Part shown: in pieces, positions 35,145 to 42,726 of the stretch
How positions within the stretch are numbered: the first letter of the stretch is position 1
Layout: the number at the start of each line of letters is the position of its first letter
NCBI GenBank assembly: GCA_030658975.1
Contig: JAUSBL010000040.1
Coordinates: forward strand, 1 to 64,000
Direction: 5' to 3'
Length of the DNA stretch: 64,000 bases
Source of the DNA: Candidatus Latescibacterota bacterium
GTDB lineage: Bacteria > Krumholzibacteriota > Krumholzibacteriia > LZORAL124-64-63
Notes under the pieces: generated by a model
Seen by the model: the letters and a program-made list of their open reading frames with translations, nothing else
Database searches by the model: none
Told to the model about the DNA's origin: nothing
Translations under genes and position numbers: made by a program

Positions 35145-35362
35145 AAGACGATGGCCTCGGCGCCCTCGTGGAGCAGGCGGTCGAGCGGTCGCAAGCCGGT
35201 GAGGTCGCGGTAGGCGACTGCGTGGTCGGCGCGCTGCGCCTCCCACCACCCCGGCAGGGCGATGCCGAGCAGCCGGTCGGACCGGGCCGTGATCTCGTAG
35301 TGGACCAGCCCGGTCGCCAGGGTGGCGACCATGGTCCGCCCGAAGAATTGCAGGTTACGCAC
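35123..35362 (-). CDS. Hypothetical 79-residue protein
   Basis: A GTG start with GGAGGTT seven bases upstream gives a 79-residue product beginning MRNLQFFGRTMVATLATGLVHYEI. It is mostly polar after the first 25 residues and ends GAEAIVFYDDLLR. Its 3' end overlaps the end of rsgA by 22 bases in convergent orientation. I recognise no family. The good ribosome site supports it; the short length and overlap count against. Confidence 0.5.
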   Translation of the reverse strand: MRNLQFFGRTMVATLATGLVHYEITARSDRLLGIALPGWWEAQRADHAVAYRDLTGLRPLDRLLHEGAEAIVFYDDLLR

Positions 35363-35436
35363 GTCAGGGAACCTCCGGGGTCGCACCATCGCGAACGCGG
35401 AACGAACCCGAAGCAACCGGGGTGCCAGGAGGGCAG

Positions 35437-36570
35437 ATGAGGGCGCATTCGCTCCGAAAAGACGTGAAAAGGACCGTGTCGGGCGCCCTGGCGCGGCTCT
35501 GCCGCCGCCAGCCGGTCACCGCGGAGCAGCTGCGCGCCGCCCAGCCGCGCCGCATCCTGGTGGTCCGGCAGCACAATCAGATGGGCGACATGGTCTGCGC
35601 GACGCCGGCCCTGCGCGCCCTGCGCGAGACTTTCCCGCAGTCCGAGATCACGCTGGTCTGCGCGCCGGTCAACCGGGACGTCGTCCTGCATAACCCCCAC
35701 CTCGACCGGGTGCTGGTCTTCGACAAGCGGGCCTGCACCCGGCCGCTGCCGCTGCTGCGCTTCCTCGGGGAACTGCGCCGGCTGCGGCCCGACGCCGCCT
35801 TCGTGCTGAACTCGGTCTCCTACTCGGTGACCAGCGCCGCGCTCGCCGCGGCCAGCGGCGCCCCGCTGCTGATCGGGGGCGACAGCCTGCCGTTCGGTTT
35901 CGACATCAGTCGCCACGCCTACTCCCTGGTGATGCCGTCGCAGCCCGATCTCGACCGCCACGCCGTCGACCACAACCTGGCGCCGCTGGAGGCCATCGGG
36001 ATCCGCACCGCCGACCGCCGCATCGTCGTGGTGCCGGCGGCCGCGGAGGAGGCGGCCGCGCGCGAGATCGACGATCATGTGCCCGGTTCGGGCGGGCTGT
36101 GGCTCCTGCATCCGGGCGCCGGCAAAGCGCAGAACCGGTGGCCGGCCGGGCGCTTCGCCGAGGTGGCCGCGCGGGCGGTGCGCGAAGGCCGGCGGGTGCT
36201 GGTCCTGCAGGGGCCGGCCGACGGACCGGCGATGGCGGATTTCTCGACGGAGGTGGCCGGGCGTCTGGCGCCGCAGGAACTGCCATCACCGCCGGTCAAT
36301 CCGCCGGTCACGGTCGGGGTCTGCGCGGCGCTGCTGGCGCGGGCCGAGCGCTTCCTGTGCAACGACACCGGACTGATGCACGTGGCGGGTGCGGTGGGGA
36401 CGCCGACCCTGGCCCTGTTCGGGCCCACCGATCCGGCCCTTTGGGGTCCGCAGGCTCCGGAAGTCCTCTGCCTGCGCGGCGCCCAGGGGCGCCTCGAAAC
36501 GCTGGAAACCGACAACGTGTGGGATCTCTGGCGGCGCCTGCCGCCGCGGTCCGGCCCAACCAGGGGATAG
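35437..36570 (+). CDS. Glycosyltransferase family 9 (heptosyltransferase-like)
   Basis: A 377-residue GT-B protein. The N-terminal half contains RILVVRQHNQMGDMVCATPALRAL, with MGDMVCATPAL as the GT9 signature. The C-terminal half has LLHPGAGKAQNRWP (near 220) and ERFLCNDTGLMHVAGAVGTPTLALFGPT (NDTGLMHVA near 310), the ADP-heptose-binding region. It probably adds heptose or a related sugar to LPS core. The ATG at 35437 has AGGAGGG just upstream. A Tat-like or TM signal is not seen. The M50 protease gene follows after 2 bases. Confidence 0.88.
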   Translation: MRAHSLRKDVKRTVSGALARLCRRQPVTAEQLRAAQPRRILVVRQHNQMGDMVCATPALRALRETFPQSEITLVCAPVNRDVVLHNPHLDRVLVFDKRACTRPLPLLRFLGELRRLRPDAAFVLNSVSYSVTSAALAAASGAPLLIGGDSLPFGFDISRHAYSLVMPSQPDLDRHAVDHNLAPLEAIGIRTADRRIVVVPAAAEEAAAREIDDHVPGSGGLWLLHPGAGKAQNRWPAGRFAEVAARAVREGRRVLVLQGPADGPAMADFSTEVAGRLAPQELPSPPVNPPVTVGVCAALLARAERFLCNDTGLMHVAGAVGTPTLALFGPTDPALWGPQAPEVLCLRGAQGRLETLETDNVWDLWRRLPPRSGPTRG

Positions 36571-36572
36571 GC

Positions 36573-37244
36573 ATGCAAACACCGATCGCGATCCTGGTGC
36601 TCCTGTTCTCCCTCTCGTTCCACGAGTTCGCCCACGCGCGGGCGGCCCTGCGTCTGGGTGACGACACCGCGCAGCGCCTGGGGCGGGTCTCGCTGAATCC
36701 GCTGGCCCACATCGATCCCGTCGGCACGATCATCGTGCCGCTGGTGATGGCCCTGTTGCCGGGCGGGATGATCTTCGGCTGGGCCAAGCCCGTGCCCGTG
36801 GACGAGCGCCGCCTCGGCAGCCCCCTGCGCGACCAGGCCCTGATCGCCGCCGCCGGGCCGGTCAGCAACCTCCTGCTGGCCGCCGTCTTCGCGGTGGGAC
36901 TCGGGTTGACGCTGGCCGGAGGCCACGGCGGTCCGCTGGCGACGCTGGCGGGCGGGGACGTCGGCGTGTTCCTGCGGCTGCTCTGCCAGTGGGGGATCAC
37001 TCTCAACGTGCTGCTGGCCCTGTTCAACCTCATCCCCCTGCCGCCGCTGGACGGCAGCTGGATCATGCGCCTGGCCCTGCGCGGCGACGCGCGCGCCTCG
37101 TACGAGCGTTTGCGCCCCTACGGTTTCCTGATGGTGCTGGCGCTGATGTACGTGGGCCTGGGCAGCGTGCTCGGGCGGGGAGTCACGGTGGTCGGGAGCT
37201 GGTACCTGCAGGTGGCTCTGGCCGTTGGCAGCCTGCTGACATGA
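36573..37244 (+). CDS. Site-2 protease (M50) family membrane protein
   Basis: A 223-residue polytopic membrane protein with the metalloprotease motif HEFAH at residues 17-21 inside the first helix. The partner motif NLIPLPPLDG (near residue 150, the NxxPxxxLDG type) completes the zinc site. It is the short YwhC/Rv-type M50 group with no PDZ domain. It would cut membrane-embedded substrates. It starts 2 bases after the GT9 gene and so is co-transcribed, though the reason for that pairing is not evident. Confidence 0.9.
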   Translation: MQTPIAILVLLFSLSFHEFAHARAALRLGDDTAQRLGRVSLNPLAHIDPVGTIIVPLVMALLPGGMIFGWAKPVPVDERRLGSPLRDQALIAAAGPVSNLLLAAVFAVGLGLTLAGGHGGPLATLAGGDVGVFLRLLCQWGITLNVLLALFNLIPLPPLDGSWIMRLALRGDARASYERLRPYGFLMVLALMYVGLGSVLGRGVTVVGSWYLQVALAVGSLLT

Positions 37245-37353
37245 GCGAAGCCGCCGGCGCGGCCGGCTCCCGAACGGACGCGGGAACGCCGGATTCCCTG
37301 GGGGATTCCGGCGTGTTCGTCGAACTGGCGGATCCCGGCGCCGTCGCGGCCGG

Positions 37354-37761
37354 TCACTCCACGCTGGCGACTTCGTAGCCCTGGTAGGGATCGTCGTCCA
37401 CCGTGACGGTCACCGTCGCGACCGCGCTCTCGTTGTCGTTCACGTCGACGGCCGAGACCCGGTAGACGTTCGAGCCGACCATGGGGCACTCGTCGACGTA
37501 CCAGGTGTCGGTGATCGGGGCCTGGCACATCGTCGCGACCCGCGTGCCGTTGGCGCGGTAGACCATGTAGCCGGCCAGGTCTGCGTCGGTATTGTTGGGG
37601 GCCCAGTGCACGATGACCTGGGACTCGATGACTTCGCCGAGGACGTCCACGGGAACCGCAGGGGGCGCCGTGTCGACCACGACCGGCGGGTTGGTCACGT
37701 TGTCGCTGCCGCATCCGGCCAGCAGCGCCAGACACCACAACCCGGTGAACATCAATTTCAT
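37354..37761 (-). CDS. FN3-domain lipoprotein
   Basis: A 135-residue protein with a lipoprotein signal MKLMFTGLWCLALLAGCGSDN; the lipobox LLAGC puts the lipidated Cys at about residue 16. A single fibronectin type III domain follows (about 35-125), with PPAVPVDVL, VIVHWAPN and YMVYRANG. ATG 37761 is preferred over upstream frames since only it gives the signal peptide. No enzyme domain is present; it may be a small surface adaptor. It is transcribed alone. Confidence 0.82.
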   Translation of the reverse strand: MKLMFTGLWCLALLAGCGSDNVTNPPVVVDTAPPAVPVDVLGEVIESQVIVHWAPNNTDADLAGYMVYRANGTRVATMCQAPITDTWYVDECPMVGSNVYRVSAVDVNDNESAVATVTVTVDDDPYQGYEVASVE

Positions 37762-38191
37762 CTTACCTGCCACCTTGGGTCCTCCTTGGTCAGCCTCTTC
37801 AGTGACCGGAGGCGCCGCGCGGGGGTGCGCCAGTGCCTGCTCCGGTATCGCTCGAACTCGCGAGGCGGGACGCTGCAAGGGAGGTGCCAGCGGTTGCGGA
37901 CGGACCGCGGCCGTGGGGCGCCATGGTAATTCCTTGAGGTCAGGGAGGTTGCGAACGGGCCCATCCGTGCCGGGGCTGCCCCGGACTTCCCCTTGATGCC
38001 CGGGAACGGACCACCCTGCCCCGTCCTGCACGATCCGCCGTTCGTCCACCGTGCAGTTTGCAACCGGCGGAACATTGAAATGTCCTTGACAGCAAGGGAG
38101 TTAAGAGGGACGATGACTCCGGCGCTGCGGAGTCGGAGCCATCGCGGGGAGACGATGCTGTGCTGGACGATCAGCGGGAAAGGGGGATCTG
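37762..38191. other. 430-base region without a supportable gene
   Basis: The region lies between the FN3 lipoprotein gene (minus) and the HU gene (plus). I see candidate promoter elements for HU at 38086-38114 and otherwise nothing convincing. A minus-strand frame at 37758-38075 is Arg-rich and Trp-containing, but has no ribosome site or recognisable motif. Confidence 0.5.
38086..38114 (+). promoter_or_regulatory. Candidate promoter of the HU gene
   Basis: A perfect TTGACA -35 hexamer (38086-38091) has a 17-base spacer to a weak GACGAT -10 (38109-38114). It is 77 bases before the HU start codon. Confidence 0.5.
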
Positions 38192-38473
38192 ATGACCAAG
38201 GCGGATATTGTCGAGGATATCGCTCAAAAGACGGGTCTGACCAAGAAGGAAGTCGGCGAGACGGTGGACCTTTTCCTCGAGCAGGTCAGCGACCTGCTCT
38301 CCCAGGGACACCATCTCGAGATCAGGGGCTTCGGCACCTTCAAGGTGAAGGAGCGCAAGGAGCGCATGGCCCGCAACCCCCGGACGGGGGATGCCGTGCC
38401 GGTGCCGTCGCGCCGCGTGCCGATCTTCAAAGTCTCGAAGATGCTCAAGGACAAGGTGGCTCACCAAGCTTGA
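38192..38473 (+). CDS. hup: HU/IHF-family DNA-binding protein
   Basis: A 93-residue nucleoid protein. [11 protein letters not shown] and [16 protein letters not shown] form the helical dimer body. [22 protein letters not shown] is the strand pair leading into the DNA-binding arm, with the conserved Pro in the RNPRTG tip. It wraps and bends DNA as a dimer. The arm motif RNPRTGD is shared by HU and IHF, so a hetero- or homodimer role cannot be fixed from this sequence. An ATG with GGGGGATCTG upstream was taken. Confidence 0.95.
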   Translation: MTKADIVEDIAQKTGLTKKEVGETVDLFLEQVSDLLSQGHHLEIRGFGTFKVKERKERMARNPRTGDAVPVPSRRVPIFKVSKMLKDKVAHQA

Positions 38474-38510
38474 GCCCGTGTGCGCCCGAAGTGGCTGCCG
38501 AATGATCGAC

Positions 38511-38541
38511 CCGGCCTTCCCGCCCGACGCGGGGAGGCCGG
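38511..38541 (+). terminator. Hairpin terminator after HU
   Basis: CCGGCCTTCCCG pairs with CGGGGAGGCCGG (one G-U pair) around a 7-base loop, 38 bases after the HU stop. The following sequence has only a short T pair, so efficiency is uncertain. Confidence 0.5.
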
Positions 38542-38567
38542 TCGCCTGTTCCGCCCGGAGGTGACTC

Positions 38568-39602
38568 GTGCTGGATCTGCGCAGCGATACCGTGACCCGA
38601 CCGGATGCGGGGATGCGCCGGGCGATCGCCGAGGCCGAGGTCGGGGACGACGTCTTCGGCGACGATCCGACCGTCAACCTCCTGCAGGAGCGCTCGGCCG
38701 GTCTGCTGGGCAAGGAAGCAGCCATCTTCGTGCCCAGCGGCACGATGGCCAACCAGATCGCGCTGCGCGTCCAGACCCGTCCCGGCGACCAGGTCGTCTG
38801 CGAGGCCGACTGCCATATCTACCGTTACGAGCAGGGGGGGCCGGCGGCCCTGTCCGGGCTGCTTCTGGCCTGCGTGGCCGGGGATCGCGGCGCGCTCCCG
38901 TGGTCCGCCATCCAGCCTGTCCTGAACCCCGACGACGACCACGCCGCCCGCCCGTCGCTGATCTGCCTCGAGAACACGCACAACCGGGCCGGAGGGCGCA
39001 TCCTGCCCCAGGACCAGGTGGTCGAGGTCGGTCGCGAAGCGCACGCCCGCGGCCTGCGGCTGCACCTCGACGGAGCGCGGCTCTGGAACGTCCACGCCGC
39101 GACGGGGACCGCCGTGGCGGAACTGGCCGCGCCGGCCGACACCGTCAGCGTCTGTTTCTCCAAGGGGCTCGGCGCGCCGGTGGGCTCGGTCCTGGCCGGG
39201 AGCGCCGCGGCGATCCGCGAGGCCCGCCGCGTCCGCAAGCTGTTCGGAGGCGGCATGCGGCAGGCGGGCATCCTGGCAGCGGCCTGCCTCCACGCCCTGG
39301 ACCACAACCTGCCGCGGCTCGGCCGGGATCACGAACACGCCCGACTGCTGGTCGAAGGTCTGGACAACCCGGCCCTCAGGCTCGATCATCCCGTCGAGAC
39401 CAACATCGTCATCCTGCGGGTCGCCGACGAGCGGCGCCTGCTCGAACACCTGCGCGGGAGAGGCATCCTGGCCGTGGCGTTCGGAGCCGGACGCGTGCGT
39501 CTGGTGCCGAACCTCATGATCGACCGCGAGGGCATCCTGGCGGTGCGGGCCGCGCTGGACGCCTACCGCGGCCCGGCGCCCGCGCGCGAACACACGTCCT
39601 GA
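38568..39602 (+). CDS. ltaE: Low-specificity L-threonine aldolase-like PLP enzyme
   Basis: The 344-residue fold type I PLP enzyme begins [16 protein letters not shown], the exact family start. It has [20 protein letters not shown] (near 138), [10 protein letters not shown] (near 165) and the Schiff-base lysine in [12 protein letters not shown] (near 198). It cleaves threonine or allo-threonine to glycine and acetaldehyde. The GTG at 38568 follows GGAGG. It is the first gene of a five-gene run through the dTMP kinase gene. Confidence 0.94.
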   Translation: MLDLRSDTVTRPDAGMRRAIAEAEVGDDVFGDDPTVNLLQERSAGLLGKEAAIFVPSGTMANQIALRVQTRPGDQVVCEADCHIYRYEQGGPAALSGLLLACVAGDRGALPWSAIQPVLNPDDDHAARPSLICLENTHNRAGGRILPQDQVVEVGREAHARGLRLHLDGARLWNVHAATGTAVAELAAPADTVSVCFSKGLGAPVGSVLAGSAAAIREARRVRKLFGGGMRQAGILAAACLHALDHNLPRLGRDHEHARLLVEGLDNPALRLDHPVETNIVILRVADERRLLEHLRGRGILAVAFGAGRVRLVPNLMIDREGILAVRAALDAYRGPAPAREHTS

Positions 39603-39613
39603 AGGGAAGCGAA

Positions 39614-40435
39614 GTGTCGGCAGCAGCGGACTGGGACTGGCTGATTCCCGCGGCGCACGCCGAGCGCGAGACGGTCGCGTTCCTGCGCGCCACCGTCGCG
39701 GCGTCCGGCGCGCAGGGGGTCGTGGTCGGGCTCTCGGGAGGGATCGACTCGGCCGTCAGCGCCGCCCTGGCGGTGCGCGCCCTCGGAGCCGGGGCCGTGC
39801 TCGGCGTCTGCCTGCCGTACCGCACCAGCAGTCCGGACTCGCTCCACGACGCCGTCGCGGTGGCCGCCGGGCTGGGCATCCGCTGCGAACGGCACGACAT
39901 CAGCGACCTCGCCGACGCCTACCTGCGCGACGTCCCGCCCGAGGCCGGCCTGCGCCGCGGGAACGTGATGGCGCGCTGCCGCATGATCGTTTTGTACGAC
40001 CTTTCGGCGCGCGACCGCACGCTGGTCCTGGGCACCGGCAACCGCACCGAGACCCTGCTGGGCTACGCGACCCTGCACGGGGACGCGGCCTTCGGGCTGA
40101 ATCCCCTCGGCGATCTCTACAAGGCCGAGGTGCGCGCCCTGGCGCGCGCCCTGGCGCTGCCGGCGCGGGTCATCGACAAGGCGCCGAGCGCCGACCTGTG
40201 GGCCGGCCAGACCGACGAGGACGAACTGGGTTTCACCTACGAACAGGCCGACCTCATCCTGCACCACCTGGTGGATGAAGGGTTGGACGACGGGCGGATC
40301 GCGGCGCTGGGCTTCACGCCGGACCTGGTCGCCAGGATCCGCGCCCGCGTCCGCGCCCAGGCCTTCAAGTGGCTGCCGGTGCCGTCCGCGACCTTCCCGG
40401 GACGCCCCCTGCCGGACATCGCGGGCGGCTTCTGA
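39614..40435 (+). CDS. nadE: NH3-dependent NAD+ synthetase
   Basis: A 273-residue N-type ATP pyrophosphatase. The PP-loop SGGIDSAVSAAL lies near residues 44-55, and LVLGTGNRTETLLGY is the second ATP/NaAD-binding element. DKAPSADLWAGQTDEDELG is the conserved C-terminal stretch (key element PSADLWAGQTDE). It lacks the glutaminase domain, so ammonia is the nitrogen source. The final step of NAD synthesis is its role. A GTG start at 39614 fits the family length; AAGGGA lies upstream. Confidence 0.95.
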   Translation: MSAAADWDWLIPAAHAERETVAFLRATVAASGAQGVVVGLSGGIDSAVSAALAVRALGAGAVLGVCLPYRTSSPDSLHDAVAVAAGLGIRCERHDISDLADAYLRDVPPEAGLRRGNVMARCRMIVLYDLSARDRTLVLGTGNRTETLLGYATLHGDAAFGLNPLGDLYKAEVRALARALALPARVIDKAPSADLWAGQTDEDELGFTYEQADLILHHLVDEGLDDGRIAALGFTPDLVARIRARVRAQAFKWLPVPSATFPGRPLPDIAGGF

Positions 40436-40436
40436 G

Positions 40437-41180
40437 GTGGAGACGCCCGAGCGCCCCGTCACCGTGGCGATCCCGGATCTCGCGGAGTCCGGGGGTTCGT
40501 GCCTGTTCGTGGCAACGCCGATCGGCAACCTGGACGACGTGACCCTGCGCGCGCTCGGGGCGCTGCGCGACGCCGACATCGTCTACGCCGAAGACACGCG
40601 GCGCACGCGGGGCCTGCTGTCGCGCTACGGGCTGCACGCCCGCATGGAGCCCTACCACGACCACAACAAGGAGCGGCAGGCGCCGCGCGTGGTCGAGCGG
40701 GTGCGCCAGGGCGAGCGCGTGGTCGTGGTCAGCGACGCCGGCATGCCCGCGGTGGCCGACCCCGGTTACCTGATCGTCCAGGGTCTGCGCGACGCCGGAC
40801 TGCCCTGGTCGGTGGCGCCCGGCGCCTCGAGCGTGCTGGCGGCGCTGGTGCTGTCGGGGTTCCCGACCGACCGCTTCCTGTTCACGGGCTACACCCCGCG
40901 CAAGCCGGGTAAGCTGCGGACCTTCCTGCAGGAGGCGCTGGCGGAGCGCGGCACGGTGGTCATGCTCGAGTCGTGCCACCGCATCCGCAAGACGCTCGCC
41001 GCGCTGGCGGAGGTGGCGCCCGACCGCGAACTGGCGATCGCGCGCGAGATCACGAAGGTCCACGAAGAGACGCTGCGCGGCACGGCCGCCGAACTGCTGG
41101 AAGTGATGGACGGCCCCCGCCTGAAGGGGGAGCTGGTGCTGCTGGCCCGAGGCCGGCCCGCCGGCGGAGGAGGAGCCTGA
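40437..41180 (+). CDS. rsmI: 16S rRNA 2'-O-methyltransferase RsmI
   Basis: A 247-residue tetrapyrrole-methylase-fold protein. LFVATPIGNLDDVTLRAL, YAEDTRRTRGLLSRY, VSDAGMPAVADPGYL and PGASSVLAAL are all RsmI signatures, and EITKVHEETLRGT lies near the C-terminus. RsmI methylates C1402 of 16S rRNA with SAM. The GTG at 40437 is 1 base after the nadE stop, with no strong ribosome site, so reinitiation is likely. It lacks nothing expected of the family; the C-terminal end is slightly short. Confidence 0.95.
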   Translation: METPERPVTVAIPDLAESGGSCLFVATPIGNLDDVTLRALGALRDADIVYAEDTRRTRGLLSRYGLHARMEPYHDHNKERQAPRVVERVRQGERVVVVSDAGMPAVADPGYLIVQGLRDAGLPWSVAPGASSVLAALVLSGFPTDRFLFTGYTPRKPGKLRTFLQEALAERGTVVMLESCHRIRKTLAALAEVAPDRELAIAREITKVHEETLRGTAAELLEVMDGPRLKGELVLLARGRPAGGGGA

Positions 41181-41181
41181 G

Positions 41182-42015
41182 ATGGACAGGATCGGACTGA
41201 AGACGATGGCCCGCGACAAGGTCAAGCCGCTGGTGCTCGCCCTGGACCGCGCCGGCGTGTCGCCGGACGGCGTGTCGCTCGCCGGACTGGGGATCAGCGT
41301 CTTCGCCGCCTGGATCACGGCCGCCGGGCAGCTGTTCCTCGGCGCCCTGGTCCTGATCGTCGGTTCGGTGTTCGACATGCTGGACGGCGATCTGGCGCGC
41401 CTGCAGGGGCGGGCCAGCCGGCGCGGCGCCTTCCTCGATTCCAACTTCGACCGCCTCTCCGAAGCGGCGGTCTACGCGGGGCTGGCCTGGTTCTACATGG
41501 AAGCCCTGTCCTGGCCCGATTCCGGCGCCGTGCTGCTGGTGATCCTCGCCCTGACCGGATCGTTGACCACGAGCTACGCGCGCGCCCGCGCCGAGGGTCT
41601 CGGCGTCGCCTGCACGGGCGGCTGGCTGCAACGCCCCGAGCGCATGGTCCTTTTGATCCTCGGCATGATCCTGGGCCGTCACGTCTTGAAGCTGGTGCTG
41701 GCGCTGCTGGCGGCCGCGACCCTGTTCACCACGCTGCAGAGGATCGCCGCGGTCAGCCGCGATCTGGGCGGCGATCCGCGCGAAGGGCCGCCGAGAGCGC
41801 CGCGCCCGCCGCGTGCGGACGTGACCGCGGCCACGATCGTGGCCGTCGGGCCGGACGAACCGGCGCCGGCCCGGACCGCCCGCGCGGACGAACCCGTCGC
41901 CGAACGTCCCGATCTCGACAATCCCGGTCCTGAAGGTCCGGATCCCGAAGGCGAGATCCCCCTGGTGGATCCCGACGACGACGACCCCTACGCGGACCTG
42001 CACCGCCGTGGCTGA
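41182..42015 (+). CDS. CDP-alcohol phosphatidyltransferase, PI-phosphate-synthase-like
   Basis: A 277-residue membrane protein. The catalytic CDP-alcohol motif is complete: D65, D68, G69, A72, R73, G82, D86 and D90, within DMLDGDLARL and FLDSNFDRLSE. After the motif come SYARARAEGLGVA and WLQRPERMVLL; the RPER element resembles actinobacterial and archaeal phosphatidylinositol-phosphate synthases more than PgsA or PssA. The last 75 residues are Pro/Asp/Glu-rich and probably disordered. If it makes PI-phosphate, it could feed inositol to the Aur1-like enzyme at 6213. It overlaps tmk by 8 bases. Confidence 0.85.
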   Translation: MDRIGLKTMARDKVKPLVLALDRAGVSPDGVSLAGLGISVFAAWITAAGQLFLGALVLIVGSVFDMLDGDLARLQGRASRRGAFLDSNFDRLSEAAVYAGLAWFYMEALSWPDSGAVLLVILALTGSLTTSYARARAEGLGVACTGGWLQRPERMVLLILGMILGRHVLKLVLALLAAATLFTTLQRIAAVSRDLGGDPREGPPRAPRPPRADVTAATIVAVGPDEPAPARTARADEPVAERPDLDNPGPEGPDPEGEIPLVDPDDDDPYADLHRRG

Positions 42016-42658
42016 TCCGGCCCGACGGGGCCTGCTGGTCACCTTCGAGGGACCCGAGGGCAGCGGCAAGTCGACGCTCATCCGCGGTCTCGCCGACCGT
42101 CTCCGGACGCTGAGAAGTCCGGTGGTGGTGGCGCGCGAACCGGGCGGCACGCCCGCCGGCGAGCGCATCCGGGCCGTGCTGCTGGACCCTTCGCTGCCGG
42201 AACTCTGCCCCGAGACCGAACTGCTGCTGATGGTGGCCAGTCGCGCCCAATTGGTCCGCGAGGTCGTCCTGCCGTCCCTCGCCGCCGGGAGCATCGTGCT
42301 CTGCGACCGTTACGCCGACGCGTCGGTCGCCTACCAGGGCGCCGGCCGGGGTCTGGGCAAGGCTCGCGTCGACGCCCTGAACGATTTCGCCCTGGCCGGG
42401 GCGACGCCCGACCTGACCCTGCTCTGCCTGCTGCCGCCGGCCGCCGGCCGCCGGCGCTTCGGGAGCCGCGATCCCGACCGCCTCGAACGGGAACCCGCGG
42501 ACTTCCACGAGAGGGTTTACGCCGCCTATCTGGACATGGCCGCGTCCGGCGACCCCCGCTTCCGCACCCTGGACGCGTCCGTCCCGCCCGCCGGGCAGGT
42601 CGAGCAGGCCGTGGCCCACCTGCGTCGTTTGGAACACGATTTGCTGACGGGACTATAA
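42008..42658 (+). CDS. tmk: dTMP kinase
   Basis: A 216-residue P-loop kinase. FEGPEGSGKSTLIRGL (P-loop near 14-23), VVAREPGGTPAGERIR and CDRYADASVAYQG (DRY motif near 99) are typical. The LID-like region has SRDPDRLEREPADFHERV. It phosphorylates dTMP to dTDP. The GTG start lies inside the 3' end of the CDP-alcohol transferase gene. Its stop overlaps the TATAAT of the next promoter. Confidence 0.95.
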   Translation: MADPARRGLLVTFEGPEGSGKSTLIRGLADRLRTLRSPVVVAREPGGTPAGERIRAVLLDPSLPELCPETELLLMVASRAQLVREVVLPSLAAGSIVLCDRYADASVAYQGAGRGLGKARVDALNDFALAGATPDLTLLCLLPPAAGRRRFGSRDPDRLEREPADFHERVYAAYLDMAASGDPRFRTLDASVPPAGQVEQAVAHLRRLEHDLLTGL

Positions 42659-42659
42659 T
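42629..42659 (+). promoter_or_regulatory. Promoter-like TATAAT upstream of the CtpA-type protease
   Basis: A perfect TATAAT (42654-42659) overlaps the tmk stop. The best -35 is TTGGAA (42629-42634), with a long 19-base spacer. The transcript would start about 60 bases ahead of the protease gene. Confidence 0.5.
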
Positions 42660-42726
42660 CGCTTATGGATGTGCCCGAAATCAGGGGCGCTGCGTCCCCC
42701 GACACCTGTGAGAAAGCCGGTCGAGC

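Noticed and set aside
37241-37378. A 45-residue frame overlapping the M50 stop (ATGA)
   Set aside because: It has no motif, runs into the 3' end of the FN3 lipoprotein gene and contains a terminator-like inverted repeat.
37758-38075. A 105-residue Arg/Trp-rich minus-strand frame
   Set aside because: No ribosome site, and no recognisable family; overlaps the start region of the lipoprotein gene. It would need conservation evidence.
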